From an uncultured Porphyromonadaceae bacterium (GTDB lineage: Bacteria > Bacteroidota > Bacteroidia > Bacteroidales > Muribaculaceae), in assembly GCA_947175665.1 (NCBI GenBank), contig CAMWNR010000005.1, positions 1 to 49,885 of the forward strand: DNA of 49,885 nucleotides. Direction: 5' to 3'. The notes beneath the pieces are model-generated. The model made no database searches, was not told the DNA's origin, and saw nothing but the letters and a program-made list of their open reading frames with translations. Below, piece after piece: positions 26,492 to 34,956 of the stretch (within the stretch, counting starts at the first letter, position 1; the number at the start of each line of letters is the position of its first letter). A program made the translations under genes and the position numbers.

Positions 26492-26809
26492 ATTTATATA
26501 AAAGCCCTTATTTCATTTATTGTTTACAGATTATAAATGAATCAAAATGCTTATTCCAAATTAAATCTGAAAAGAAAGTTGCGTGTGAAGGATGGAGTAT
26601 AAAAGAAAGAACAGTTTATTTCACTCAACTAATTGATTAACGGGTTGAAGAAAAGATAGAATCGGACTGTACCTAAATAGTTTTTTTAACTACCAAGGTA
26701 CAGTCCAACTTTTTATGGAACCATAATGGGTCGGGTGTTTGGTATTTACACAAGCCGGATATATGTTATGTGCCGAATCGTGATAATATCGGGATGGGAT
26801 ACGATAGTA
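26492..26809. other. Intergenic region downstream of the kinase-like gene
   Basis: These 318 bp hold one strong terminator (26664-26714). The remaining AT-rich sequence shows no gene. It separates the plus-strand kinase-like gene from the convergent end of the fimbrial operon. Confidence 0.6.
26664..26714 (+). terminator. Terminator of the kinase-like gene
   Basis: GGACTGTACCT (26664-26674) pairs perfectly with AGGTACAGTCC (26696-26706) and is followed by AACTTTTT. The loop contains an inner TAGTT/AACTA stem around a T-run. Confidence 0.75.
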
Positions 26810-28762
26810 TTATTTACATTTAATCAAACGTAAGGGGACATAAGAAGTCAAAGAAAATCTCATGCCATAGAAGTAATCGTAAGAGAGTCCCAATCCTGTA
26901 GCACGGATACCATCATGGTTAGTGACAGTGCTGCACAAAATATGAGCAAATGTATTTTTCTTCCAGATATTGCCGGTGGGTTTATTATTTTCCACTTTAA
27001 TTGCACCGGACATAGGGAACTTATATTCAATATAATTCTTGGACCAGTAGGATCTGTTGTCTACAATATCTTCTAAAGTAACATTTGAATCCTGTTTCAA
27101 TGCCTTGATTTTAATTGATACATAGTACTCTGTCATTGAGCCCGGGATAAGTTGCATCTCCCATTTGTATGCAGCATATTGATCGGTACCTTTGAAGCGA
27201 ATACCGTAAGCCGGACCTTCTGATATATAAGACCCGTTATTATCAAATTCAAATGTAGTAGTATTTACTCTGAATTCAAGAGTTTGTCTGCCGTTCGCAA
27301 AGATAGAAGCACCTGTAAAACCATTTTGGTTTTCAGTTTCAATATTTGCTTTGTTCTGTGAGAGATCCGCATTGTTTTTAAGATATACCCTTTCATCGAA
27401 CCAATCTGAGTATACGGAAGATACATTCAGACGTCCGCGTGGTGAATGAATGATTCGTTTATTATCTGCGTTATATTCCACCATCTCAGGAGTATATTCC
27501 GCATCGAAAAGAGGCACAAGGAGTTGGGTTTCACCGATGGTAGGTATGCGATAAGTATTATTCTCTACATCTGTAAACACCGCGTCATCGGCAAAAAAGC
27601 CTGATTTTTTAAAAGTATTAAAGTTAAAGTATGATGAGAGGTCTGCATCATTTGTAAGTTTGTCATAAAAAGTTACGACCTTATTACTTGTATCGAGGCT
27701 CTTGACATTATATTCAGTAAAGAGGTCATATACCATAAGGTTTTTGTTTAATTCTTCCTGTTCATCATCCGGGAGTATCAACGGAATATCTTCGTAGGCC
27801 AGATCTTCATCAGTATCCCAATCCAATACCTGAACGTCAAAATCAAGTTTACCTGCCTTGGTAAGTACGATACGGTAAAGATGATTACGTTTGATAGCAA
27901 GAGTGGTGCCGGCTGTAGCAGAAGGGTCTATGAGAGAGATCTCGTGTGTTTTGGTCTGATCACCCTCGGTATATTCGATTGTGAGTTTGGGGAGAGTCAT
28001 ATCACCTTTTACCGAATAATTCTCGTAAGTATAGATTTTCTTACTGTAAGTATTGCCGGTCTCTTTTTCACCTTCAAGGTTAAGATCATCATATTCTCTA
28101 TTTTCAAACCATTCACTCTGTGCTGACATTACATTGTCGGTAAGTACGGTGCTTCTAAGAGTGCGGTTGGTGAACGTAAGTTTATTTACGGTTATACCTT
28201 CTGCCTTGTTAACCAGGTCAAATCGTGCAGCGAGTCGCTCCATGTGAACCTCTCCGATACTCTGTTTCTCAGTGATACGTGTGGTAACCTTTTCAGGATA
28301 TTTGCTTACCATCAAAAACGTATTCGGAACATCCGGAGCCTGAGTAGCGACTATCTTTGCAAGACCGTAGGTTTCATCATCGGCCTTACTGCCAAGAGGT
28401 ATTTCCTCAAGAGATTTCTGCAGATAAGCGTCAGCATTCGCTACAAGATAGATGTTGTAAGTAGCATCTTTCTCAACTATAAAGGTGTACTCATTGGTGG
28501 TTCCTACTTGTGAGGCCTCAACAGTTTTGTAAAATCCATCATGAGTATCGTAAAGAACAGCCAACACATTACGTACGCTCTTTTCATCATCATCGGCGGC
28601 GACAGTTGTAGCACGAGTGATTGAACCGGCTGCTCCGGCCAGCCGTACATGTACACCGGGAGCATCCTGACCGTTATTACCCTGTATAATTTCCTCTTGT
28701 GCGCATCCGCCCAGCATAAGAGTTGCTGCCATAATGGCATAAAAGATTTTTTTTGCTTGCAT
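26810..28762 (-). CDS. Fimbrillin family lipoprotein (Mfa1/FimA-like), large
   Basis: This 650-residue protein has a lipoprotein signal ending 'LMLGGC' (Cys20) and then 'VHVRLAGAAGSITRATT', the start of a Bacteroidales fimbrillin N-terminal domain. Typical markers follow: 'VLAVLYDTHDGFYKTV', 'VEKDATYNIYLVANA', 'RLAARFDLVNKAEGITVNKL' and 'KRNHLYRIVLTKAGKLDFDV'. Subunits are lipidated, exported and, after Arg cleavage, polymerise by donor-strand exchange at the cell surface. It is the last gene of the operon and is larger than typical shaft subunits, so it may be a tip or accessory subunit. The C-terminal half has no recognised lectin motif. Confidence 0.8.
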   Translation of the reverse strand: MQAKKIFYAIMAATLMLGGCAQEEIIQGNNGQDAPGVHVRLAGAAGSITRATTVAADDDEKSVRNVLAVLYDTHDGFYKTVEASQVGTTNEYTFIVEKDATYNIYLVANADAYLQKSLEEIPLGSKADDETYGLAKIVATQAPDVPNTFLMVSKYPEKVTTRITEKQSIGEVHMERLAARFDLVNKAEGITVNKLTFTNRTLRSTVLTDNVMSAQSEWFENREYDDLNLEGEKETGNTYSKKIYTYENYSVKGDMTLPKLTIEYTEGDQTKTHEISLIDPSATAGTTLAIKRNHLYRIVLTKAGKLDFDVQVLDWDTDEDLAYEDIPLILPDDEQEELNKNLMVYDLFTEYNVKSLDTSNKVVTFYDKLTNDADLSSYFNFNTFKKSGFFADDAVFTDVENNTYRIPTIGETQLLVPLFDAEYTPEMVEYNADNKRIIHSPRGRLNVSSVYSDWFDERVYLKNNADLSQNKANIETENQNGFTGASIFANGRQTLEFRVNTTTFEFDNNGSYISEGPAYGIRFKGTDQYAAYKWEMQLIPGSMTEYYVSIKIKALKQDSNVTLEDIVDNRSYWSKNYIEYKFPMSGAIKVENNKPTGNIWKKNTFAHILCSTVTNHDGIRATGLGLSYDYFYGMRFSLTSYVPLRLIKCK

Positions 28763-28834
28763 GATATTCTGTTTTTCGTTAGAATAAAAGAAGTTGGATA
28801 AACTTTTATATTAATTATGTTGTAAGTTTTGCTC

Positions 28835-30010
28835 TCAGTCCGTAAGAGGTTCGTCGATCTCGATCAGGTTCCAGTCATCGACTATAAGAGTAGCGGATAC
28901 CTTACCTGCTATCGGTTCTGAGCCGTTGCCGAGAACAATAGTATAGAGATGATTACGCTCGGTATCTATAAACTTCTTATCGCCGCTTGTAAGGCGGAAA
29001 GGTATATCGAGCGACCCTTCATATTCAGTGCCATTAGCATCTACGGTATATTCGAGGTGTACTATGGCAGAAGATTCATCACTGTTGGAGCGTTCATAAA
29101 GGTAGAATGCTTTTTTTAGATTGACCTCTGTTTCAGATTCATTGTCTTTAAGATAAGAGAGCGGTAAAGAAATATTAGAATTCAGTTCAGTCTTTACTGT
29201 TGCCACATCTGCAAATAGCGGATTACCCTCTTGGTCTTGCAAGGGCCATAAATATGTTTTAACAGGAGCACCTTGCAGTTCCGCCTTTGTAATCTTAAGG
29301 TTAGGAGTCTGATAGCGGATATCAATACGCGATACAATGCGTTTTAGATTAACTTCTCCCTTTGGATTGGTTGCTGCGCCCATAGTGATTTCCTCATTGC
29401 CGTCAAAAGATGCTACACCCGTCATGGCGATACCCTTTTCGGGCGATGCCAACTGATCGGCAGTTGGATATACGGTTACAGGCTCGGATGTTTGTTCACC
29501 GTTTTCTTCCTCACTATCAGGAATTACTGTTTTTTCATTCAAGATAACAGCAGAGTACCAGTCATTATGGAAGCGATCTACACTCTCACCAAGTTTAACA
29601 TTAATAGTGGCATTGTTTGCAACAAAGTGATAAGAGTAAGTCTTACCCTCGTAAGATGCCGGAATAGTAATGGAGAATGTGTAACTACCGTCACCATTAT
29701 CTACGGGTGTAATGACATCTCTGCCTAATCCATCGGGATAGTTCATAATGCGAACAAGCGAGGTGGTCTTCTTACCCTCTTCATCTTTACCTACTTCATA
29801 CTCATAAAGAGTTAAACTGTTGATCTTATACTCAGCCTCATCGTGAAGCGCACGGGTATAATTAATTTTCTCACCGGCCGGTGTCGCTAATTTGAAGGTA
29901 ACAGATGTTAAACCATCAGAAGGATTCAGATCTGCCGGCAGTTCATTACTGCAGGAAGTCAACAGCAGCGCCCCCATGAGCGAGGCTGTAATGAATAATT
30001 TTCCTTTCAT
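28835..30010 (-). CDS. Fimbrillin family lipoprotein, shaft-type subunit
   Basis: This 391-residue protein has a lipoprotein signal ending 'LLLTSC' (Cys20), an N-terminal domain with 'SVTFKLATPAGEKINYTRAL' (a possible Arg processing site near residue 54), 'KINSLTLYEYEVG', 'SYHFVANNATINVKLGES' and 'RIVSRIDIRYQTP', and a C-terminal 'TERNHLYTIVLGNG' strand. It matches the Mfa1/FimA type of major fimbrial subunit in length and layout. It is third in the operon, 103 bp after the FimB/Mfa2 gene. Which fimbrillin forms the shaft cannot be told without a structure or expression data. Confidence 0.8.
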   Translation of the reverse strand: MKGKLFITASLMGALLLTSCSNELPADLNPSDGLTSVTFKLATPAGEKINYTRALHDEAEYKINSLTLYEYEVGKDEEGKKTTSLVRIMNYPDGLGRDVITPVDNGDGSYTFSITIPASYEGKTYSYHFVANNATINVKLGESVDRFHNDWYSAVILNEKTVIPDSEEENGEQTSEPVTVYPTADQLASPEKGIAMTGVASFDGNEEITMGAATNPKGEVNLKRIVSRIDIRYQTPNLKITKAELQGAPVKTYLWPLQDQEGNPLFADVATVKTELNSNISLPLSYLKDNESETEVNLKKAFYLYERSNSDESSAIVHLEYTVDANGTEYEGSLDIPFRLTSGDKKFIDTERNHLYTIVLGNGSEPIAGKVSATLIVDDWNLIEIDEPLTD

Positions 30011-30113
30011 TTTGTTTAAATTTGATTAGTTAAATAATTGATAAGATGTTTATTAATATTAATAAATTGCTTAATTCAATATGTAATATTTAATACCGGA
30101 GAGATATATTGGA

Positions 30114-31130
30114 TTATCCGAATATGCCACCATTTACCCAATCTTCGACAGTGGCTGAAATATCAGGAGATACATCGACACTCCCATTACCGCGGATTAC
30201 AAGGCGTATGCGATAATCCTGTACATGAGTATTCGATGGTTTCCATCCCCAACTACGGAATGCCCGGCTCAAGTCAATAGGTGGAGTAATTTCCTCTTCA
30301 CCAAATCTGATATGTAGTACCGGGATATTATCGTCTGTATATCTCAGTGTTATGAATTCGCCATACAGTTCACGTGATTTAAGGGGAACGCTAAGGGTAT
30401 GTGAAGTGTGGTGGTCACCGGAAGGTACGATAAACTCGCCGTTGCCTGTAGTGAGCGCGTTATCCGGATTCATTGAATAGCGTGTGGCTATTCCTTCGAG
30501 TTTCAATTCATACTCGCCAATGTATGGTGGCATATTAGTCCACTCCACCCTGATTTGCAGGTGGCAATGTATGTTATTCATAAAGGTCACTATCTGTGTG
30601 GGAGCATCCTCATCATTTTTTTCAAGACTCTTAGTAAAACCTTTGTTATCAACGATAAATCTTTTTATACCCCAATATAGTTCGTCTCCATTGTATATAG
30701 CATCCGGGACGCTCTTGTTGCGTATAGCGGTTGAGAGGAAAAAATTGTCTAATTTCTCTTCACCGCTATGCTGCAATAAGGTGAAGTCTGAAGCATTTCC
30801 CACAGTTATCATGGTATAAATCCCCTCATCAAGATATAAAGGTTGACGCTGGAGATCTGTACCCGGCTCCACTTTGCCAACGAAGTGTCCTGATTGGTCA
30901 TAAAGGTAGTGATCCAAAGTGTGAATATATTCGCGAAACTGATCACGCCCATAAGGGAGGTATCTGTACAGCATCACAGTACTGCCCGGACAGCATAAAT
31001 CTCTGTCATCGCTAAGTGAACAGGAGTTTAGAAGACACACTGAACTGATAGCCAGTAATATCTCACTGTACCTTAGACATATAATTGACCATATATCGCA
31101 CAATTGTCTCACTTTTTTAATTAAGTTCAC
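30114..31130 (-). CDS. FimB/Mfa2 family fimbrial anchor lipoprotein
   Basis: This 338-residue protein has a long signal peptide with lipobox 'LLNSC' (Cys37) followed by 'DRDLCC'. Sequence such as 'LDHYLYDQSGHFVGKVEPG' and 'LYLDEGIYTMITVGNA' is the hallmark of the FimB/Mfa2 family, which anchors the fimbrial base in the outer membrane and limits fibre length. Its start overlaps the 3' end of the DUF3575/OmpA-like gene by 14 bp, indicating translational coupling. Order anchor then fimbrillins is the usual one for these loci. Confidence 0.85.
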   Translation of the reverse strand: MNLIKKVRQLCDIWSIICLRYSEILLAISSVCLLNSCSLSDDRDLCCPGSTVMLYRYLPYGRDQFREYIHTLDHYLYDQSGHFVGKVEPGTDLQRQPLYLDEGIYTMITVGNASDFTLLQHSGEEKLDNFFLSTAIRNKSVPDAIYNGDELYWGIKRFIVDNKGFTKSLEKNDEDAPTQIVTFMNNIHCHLQIRVEWTNMPPYIGEYELKLEGIATRYSMNPDNALTTGNGEFIVPSGDHHTSHTLSVPLKSRELYGEFITLRYTDDNIPVLHIRFGEEEITPPIDLSRAFRSWGWKPSNTHVQDYRIRLVIRGNGSVDVSPDISATVEDWVNGGIFG

Positions 31131-32469
31131 TTTGGGTAGTATAAATTACTGAGATTACAGCATGTCTCAATGTCGGATAAAGTCTGCTTGAAATTTCATA
31201 GTAATCCTTATCTCCGATAAGTTTTTTTATCTCCGTTTCCAGTTTGTCAGGGTCGCTGATAGTTTTGCTTAATACTTCTATTTTAGATGCCTTAAGGCAG
31301 GAATCGGAATGTAATAGTTTGATCAGACCTTCCCAATCCTCGCTACTACCTGAAGTCTCAATCGGTATAGGTAAATCATACCTTGTATTAATCCATTTCT
31401 CCACAGATGCAGCACGTGATATAGATAGAGAGGTATTATAGTTATAGTGATGTTCGGGTGATGCGAACCCTGTGATTGTTATTGAGTTGATGCTCATTCC
31501 ATCAGAGGATTTAACGAGCCGGTCTATTAAATTGCCAAGACGTTTAAGTGCCTGATGGTTTTGTCGATAGTCCGGAAGTATCTCAGACACATTTACAGGA
31601 TAATGGATGGTAAAAATTGCTGTATCTTTACGTAGATTTATAATATCATTATCATGTATTGATTGTATCTTGTAATTGATGCTATCCTCAGGTTTAGGAT
31701 ACACTCTTATTGTGTCAAATATAATTGTGTGTATGGTATCTTGATATAGAGGGTTGGCAACAACGAGATTATTAAGCGGTTTCTTTCGAGAAGTACCGGA
31801 GGATGGGAATATATAAGAAATAGAAATAGCGGCCTTAGTCGGTCCGATATAATTTTTTGAAGCATATTTCAGGTGTTTACCGCAATTACCACAACGGTAT
31901 TTGTGGTAACTTATATGGACATATCCCACTCCGAGCGAAAAGTCCAAGGCCCAATGAGGTGCAAAACGCCACATATATCCATAACTCACTCCTGCACCTA
32001 AGAGGTATCCTTGGTAGCGGTTGTTTTTTAGAAATGAAGGAAATTTCAGGCTACCTATATTAAATTCGCCACCTACTAAATGAAGTCCTAAATAACTGCC
32101 ATGAAACGGGCTGCGAATCCAGTATCGCCCTTCCGGCATAATAATCCAATGATGTAATTTAGGATTGGCAGCGACACCTTCAGAATTATAGTAATTGGCA
32201 AAGTTAAATGCGTTATAGCCAAATGTAAACGCAAGTGACATTCTGGAGGAAAAGGGTAATTGTACTCCGATGTTAGGAGTCGACGATGCCCAGTAAAGAA
32301 GATTGGTATGTAAGGCCACGCGCTCCTTTTCATGTACGGGTTGAGTAAAATCAATTTGATCAGTGTGGGTGTCTGCTGACGTGTAAGCAACCACACTGAA
32401 CCACAACCCGGATAAAGAAAACAGTAGCGTACTTATCGATAGTGAGAGTTTGCACTTCTTGATTATCAT
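31117..32469 (-). CDS. DUF3575 / OmpA-like outer-membrane protein of the fimbrial operon
   Basis: With the ATG at 32469 the protein has 450 residues and a signal peptide ('MIIKKCKLSLSISTLLFSLS'). The N-terminal half is a DUF3575 barrel ('VALHTNLLYWASSTPNIGVQ', 'WIIMPEGRYWIRSPFHGSYL', 'LGAGVSYGYMWRFAPHWALD'). The C-terminal half has an OmpA-like fold ('INSITITGFASPEHHYNYN', 'SISRAASVEKWINTRYD'). Such proteins sit at the head of Bacteroidales fimbrial operons and are thought to help fimbria biogenesis in the outer membrane. Upstream in-frame codons exist but would bury the signal peptide. A long leader (about 370 nt) precedes it. Confidence 0.82.
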   Translation of the reverse strand: MIIKKCKLSLSISTLLFSLSGLWFSVVAYTSADTHTDQIDFTQPVHEKERVALHTNLLYWASSTPNIGVQLPFSSRMSLAFTFGYNAFNFANYYNSEGVAANPKLHHWIIMPEGRYWIRSPFHGSYLGLHLVGGEFNIGSLKFPSFLKNNRYQGYLLGAGVSYGYMWRFAPHWALDFSLGVGYVHISYHKYRCGNCGKHLKYASKNYIGPTKAAISISYIFPSSGTSRKKPLNNLVVANPLYQDTIHTIIFDTIRVYPKPEDSINYKIQSIHDNDIINLRKDTAIFTIHYPVNVSEILPDYRQNHQALKRLGNLIDRLVKSSDGMSINSITITGFASPEHHYNYNTSLSISRAASVEKWINTRYDLPIPIETSGSSEDWEGLIKLLHSDSCLKASKIEVLSKTISDPDKLETEIKKLIGDKDYYEISSRLYPTLRHAVISVIYTTQSELN

Positions 32470-32844
32470 ACCGGATGATACGGTAGAGAAAGCCATGGTT
32501 CCCTGATGGCATATCTCTACAGTTATAGATAGTAGATAAAAAAAGAAGCGCAGGAACCTCTTATCATTGTCGTCCCCGGATACAGGCTCTCGCATTGCCT
32601 TCTCAGAGGGGATGACAACGTACAGAGCCTACGCTATATATGTGTACTGCCGAGATCGGATTTTTCTCAAAATCCGATTCGTCAGAATACTACATATCCA
32701 CGTAGCATCTACCGCTGTCTGTCCTTGATCTGAGTAAGAATTTGCGAGATTCGTATCCTCAAGAACAGCGTTGATAAACGCCTTTTTTAATATGTCAGCA
32801 GACCCACTTATACCCAAATCGGGCTCTGTAAGCGATCCGCATCG
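32470..32844 (-). other. Long leader region of the fimbrial operon
   Basis: Between the candidate -7 box (32845-32852) and the first fimbrial ATG lie about 375 bp with no convincing gene. A weak 62-codon frame (32629-32817) needs a TTG start and matches nothing I recognise. A perfect hairpin with 10-bp arms (32655-32664 and 32669-32678) and a 4-nt loop could act as an attenuator. A short frame starting at an ATG near 32839 could encode a leader peptide of 15 residues. Confidence 0.45.
32655..32678. promoter_or_regulatory. Hairpin in the fimbrial leader
   Basis: ATCGGATTTT (32655-32664) and AAAATCCGAT (32669-32678) form a perfect 10-bp stem with loop TCTC. It may serve as a terminator or attenuator in front of the fimbrial genes; which strand uses it is not known. 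Confidence 0.5.
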
Positions 32845-32852
32845 GCAAAATT
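32845..32852 (-). promoter_or_regulatory. Candidate -7 box of the fimbrial operon
   Basis: The minus strand reads TAATTTTG, an exact TAnnTTTG box facing the fimbrial genes. The place where TTTG should stand (about 32872-32876) is inside the prophage end repeat and does not match. Confidence 0.45.
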
Positions 32853-32862
32853 ATATGGGCAT

Positions 32863-32880
32863 AAAAACGAAGCGAGCATT
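32863..32880. repeat. Putative transposase-binding site L1
   Basis: AAAAACGAAGCGAGCATT, 7 bp inside the presumed TG terminus. It recurs at 32955-32972 with one mismatch, 92 bp further in. Confidence 0.55.
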
Positions 32881-32954
32881 GTGTTGAGTGCTTGAAATGT
32901 GCGTAACTTGTTGATATGATTGAGGATGTGGGGTTGTGATGGTCTGGACGCGAC

Positions 32955-32972
32955 AAAAACGAAGCGTGCATT
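32955..32972. repeat. Putative transposase-binding site L2
   Basis: AAAAACGAAGCGTGCATT, the same orientation as L1. The L1-L2 spacing of 92 bp is close to that of the first two MuA sites at the left end of Mu. Confidence 0.55.
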
Positions 32973-33673
32973 TACTTGAATTTACTTTAATCGGGGTTTA
33001 ATTTTAGGGCTGTTCCCTTTAAGGGGCGTTTAATGCGGCTTTAATTCCTGTTGAATTGGCTTTAATTTCGTGCGGCTGCATGGCTGGTTTTTACCGGCTG
33101 TGTGGCCGCTTCTGTTGTGTGGGTGGTAGAATGAGCCAGGGCAAGGCAGAGGGCACGAGATTCAGCCATTTACGGCGTTTACGGGCATTGTGCCGGTTGG
33201 TTGGCAGGGTAGGGAGCAGCGACACGCTGTGCGCCCATGCGCATGAGTGATCCGGCAGAAGCGGGGGAGTGTTTAAGGGCTTTTGACCGGCTGTTAAATG
33301 GTGCCGACTGCATGATGCTCCGGGAGGTAAAAAATGGAGGTAGGGGAGTGGTCGAAACTGTGCTCGTTTCGTTTTCAAAATGGGGTTGGGCTTTCAGTTG
33401 GACATTCATTTGGGTACTCATACGCTACCCCATTCAAGACCCCATAAGGACAAAAATTTTACAAAAATCGGTATTTTTTGAGGTTTAAACACCCCTTTAA
33501 TACCAAAAATTGGCTGTTAAATAACGGTCTCAATTAGTTGTTAAGTTGCTGATAATAGGTACTTAATGTATTTAAGAGCGCAAAAATGAGTAAAAATCAG
33601 CGTGAAATCCCCTATTTTGGCTCCTTATGGGGTGTATGGGGAGGTCGAGGGTAGAACGCTGGCGCAAGTCGCA
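32973..33673. other. Prophage left-end non-coding region
   Basis: About 700 bp without a convincing gene. It begins with a cluster of five [AGC]TTTAAT motifs within roughly 90 bp (about 32,984-33,067), possible protein-binding sites at the phage end. An 11-bp inverted pair CCCCATAAGGA (33440-33450) and TCCTTATGGGG (33622-33632) brackets the part next to the repressor stop. Several open frames exist but have biased, low-complexity composition. Confidence 0.5.
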
Positions 33674-34195
33674 TTATCCGACATTTGCAGTAGTGCCAAT
33701 GGACACATCGCCAGCAGCTTTTCCCAATCTTTGCTCTAACAGTCTGATTCGTTCTTTGAGCATTCCAATATCTTCATGTAAATAACCAATTTCAACCTCT
33801 TTCTCTTTCAACTGGGCTGTTAAGTGTTGTATCAAGTCGGTATTATTAGTCTTAGTCGATTGTTGTTTCGTATCTGTCCGTCCTATTTCAAAAGTTGTTT
33901 TCATCTCCTTCTCCGTGCCATCGTCATCGGTATAAGGAGCTGTTAATTCGATTTCCTTTCGAATGTTAAACATTTCCATCGGAGGATCAGACTCTTCTCC
34001 AAAAAATAGCCATTCTGCGGATATATTCGCATTTGCGCAAACCTTGAAAAGAACATCGTACGATGGTTTCCCTTTTCTGACTCCAACAACATTCTCAACA
34101 ACAGTTGGACTAATGCCCACTGCTTTGGCAAAAGCCCTTTTATTTCCACGAAATAGGATTTTAATAATCCATTCAAATCTCTCGTTTATTGTCAT
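33674..34195 (-). CDS. Prophage repressor, helix-turn-helix (c-like)
   Basis: This 173-residue protein starts at the ATG at 34195 ('MTINERFEWIIKILF'). The first ~65 residues form an XRE-type helix-turn-helix: 'NKRAFAKAVGISPTVVENVV' then 'KPSYDVLFKVCANANISAEW' and 'LFFGEE', typical of Bacteroides phage repressors. Residues ~120-165 form a coiled coil ('LIQHLTAQLKEKEVEIGYLH') probably used for oligomerisation. It is transcribed away from the early operon. CGCAWWTGCG sites in the intergenic region and within its own coding sequence are candidate operators. It corresponds in position to the Mu c repressor but is not similar to it. Confidence 0.8.
   Translation of the reverse strand: MTINERFEWIIKILFRGNKRAFAKAVGISPTVVENVVGVRKGKPSYDVLFKVCANANISAEWLFFGEESDPPMEMFNIRKEIELTAPYTDDDGTEKEMKTTFEIGRTDTKQQSTKTNNTDLIQHLTAQLKEKEVEIGYLHEDIGMLKERIRLLEQRLGKAAGDVSIGTTANVG
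34023..34040. promoter_or_regulatory. Operator-like site inside the repressor gene
   Basis: ATATTCGCATTTGCGCAA contains CGCATTTGCG, the reverse complement of the CGCAAATGCG core of the main operator at 34241-34258, with the same ATATT flank. Confidence 0.4.
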
Positions 34196-34202
34196 AGTAA
34201 AT

Positions 34203-34266
34203 ATTCTCAAATGCGAAAAATAATTTGAAAAATATTTGATATATTCGCAAATGCGTATTATCTTTG
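34203..34266 (+). promoter_or_regulatory. Early promoter with overlapping repressor operators
   Basis: TTTG (34235-34238) and TATCTTTG (34259-34266) are separated by 20 bp and form an exact early promoter. The spacer contains ATATTCGCAAATGCGTAT (34241-34258), and a related ATTCTCAAATGCGA lies at 34203-34216 next to the repressor start. Repressor bound in the spacer would block the early promoter. Start of transcription would be near 34272. Confidence 0.65.
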
Positions 34267-34355
34267 CACCGTGTTACCACAGTAATCGGCTCCAAAGATA
34301 CAAAAAATTGGGCTGATGGACAATGATAACACCTATAATCTCAAAGTAAAAGGAT

Positions 34356-34556
34356 ATGAAAAGATATTATTACCAACTTGTGGATGAGCAGTATGATGAG
34401 CTCGGTGCTTTCATACCTGACGGCAGTCACAAGGAGACAGCGGAGAATCGCGCCAAGGTTTGGATGCGTGAAAACAATGTATCTGAGGCCACGCTGGTAG
34501 TTAACAGCATGAGAACAGACAACATTTTGGATATGATACTAATAACAATAAAGTAA
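34356..34556 (+). CDS. Small early phage protein, unknown
   Basis: This 66-residue protein ('MKRYYYQLVDEQYDELGAF') is the first gene of the early operon, in the position where Mu carries ner. It shows no helix-turn-helix and I do not recognise a family. The N terminus resembles a short beta hairpin and the middle is helical ('ETAENRAKVWMRENNVSEAT'). It is preceded by AGTAAAAGGATATG, one of five similar start-site sequences in this operon. Confidence 0.6.
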   Translation: MKRYYYQLVDEQYDELGAFIPDGSHKETAENRAKVWMRENNVSEATLVVNSMRTDNILDMILITIK

Positions 34557-34562
34557 AAGGAC

Positions 34563-34952
34563 ATGAGAACAACAGCAGCGCGTTACATTGACGCAACGGA
34601 GGAAACGACTGCGAAGCTCGCAAAGACATTCCAGTGTACGCCAAAATTTGTGTATTTAGCACTCACATACCGGTCGGACACAGAAAAAGCCCGCAAAATC
34701 CGCTTTACGGCAGTAAACAATTATGGGGCAACTCCCATGTGTCATTATCCGGAGTGTGAAACGCTCCACGATACGACCGAGGATGGACGGCAGATAATGC
34801 GCCAGGTTTTTAACAACGGCGCAGTGCTGAGGGTAGACAAGTGCACCGGGGAAGCATGGATCACCAACCGCCGGAGTGAGAGAGTGGTGAACAGGCAGTG
34901 CATAACAATTCCTGATCTGTCAGAGATTCAGGTATTAGCAGAAAATATGTGA
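34563..34952 (+). CDS. Early phage protein, unknown
   Basis: This 129-residue protein lies 6 bp after the previous gene and is preceded by AGTAAAAGGACATG. The N terminus is helical ('TEETTAKLAKTFQCTPKFVY') and resembles a short DNA-binding helix pair, followed by 'RKIRFTAVNNYGATPMC'. Two Cys residues ('CHYPECE') might bind metal. No family is recognised. The C-terminal 'WITNRRSERVVNRQC' is basic. Translation runs on to within 4 bp of the next gene. Confidence 0.6.
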   Translation: MRTTAARYIDATEETTAKLAKTFQCTPKFVYLALTYRSDTEKARKIRFTAVNNYGATPMCHYPECETLHDTTEDGRQIMRQVFNNGAVLRVDKCTGEAWITNRRSERVVNRQCITIPDLSEIQVLAENM

Positions 34953-34956
34953 TGTT

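Noticed and set aside
32629-32817. 62-codon minus-strand gene between prophage and fimbrial operon
   Set aside because: It needs a TTG start, matches no family, and overlaps a strong hairpin; better seen as leader sequence.
33056-33488. Overlapping open frames on both strands in the prophage left end
   Set aside because: They overlap one another, have skewed Pro/Cys/Arg-rich composition, and lack any recognisable motif.
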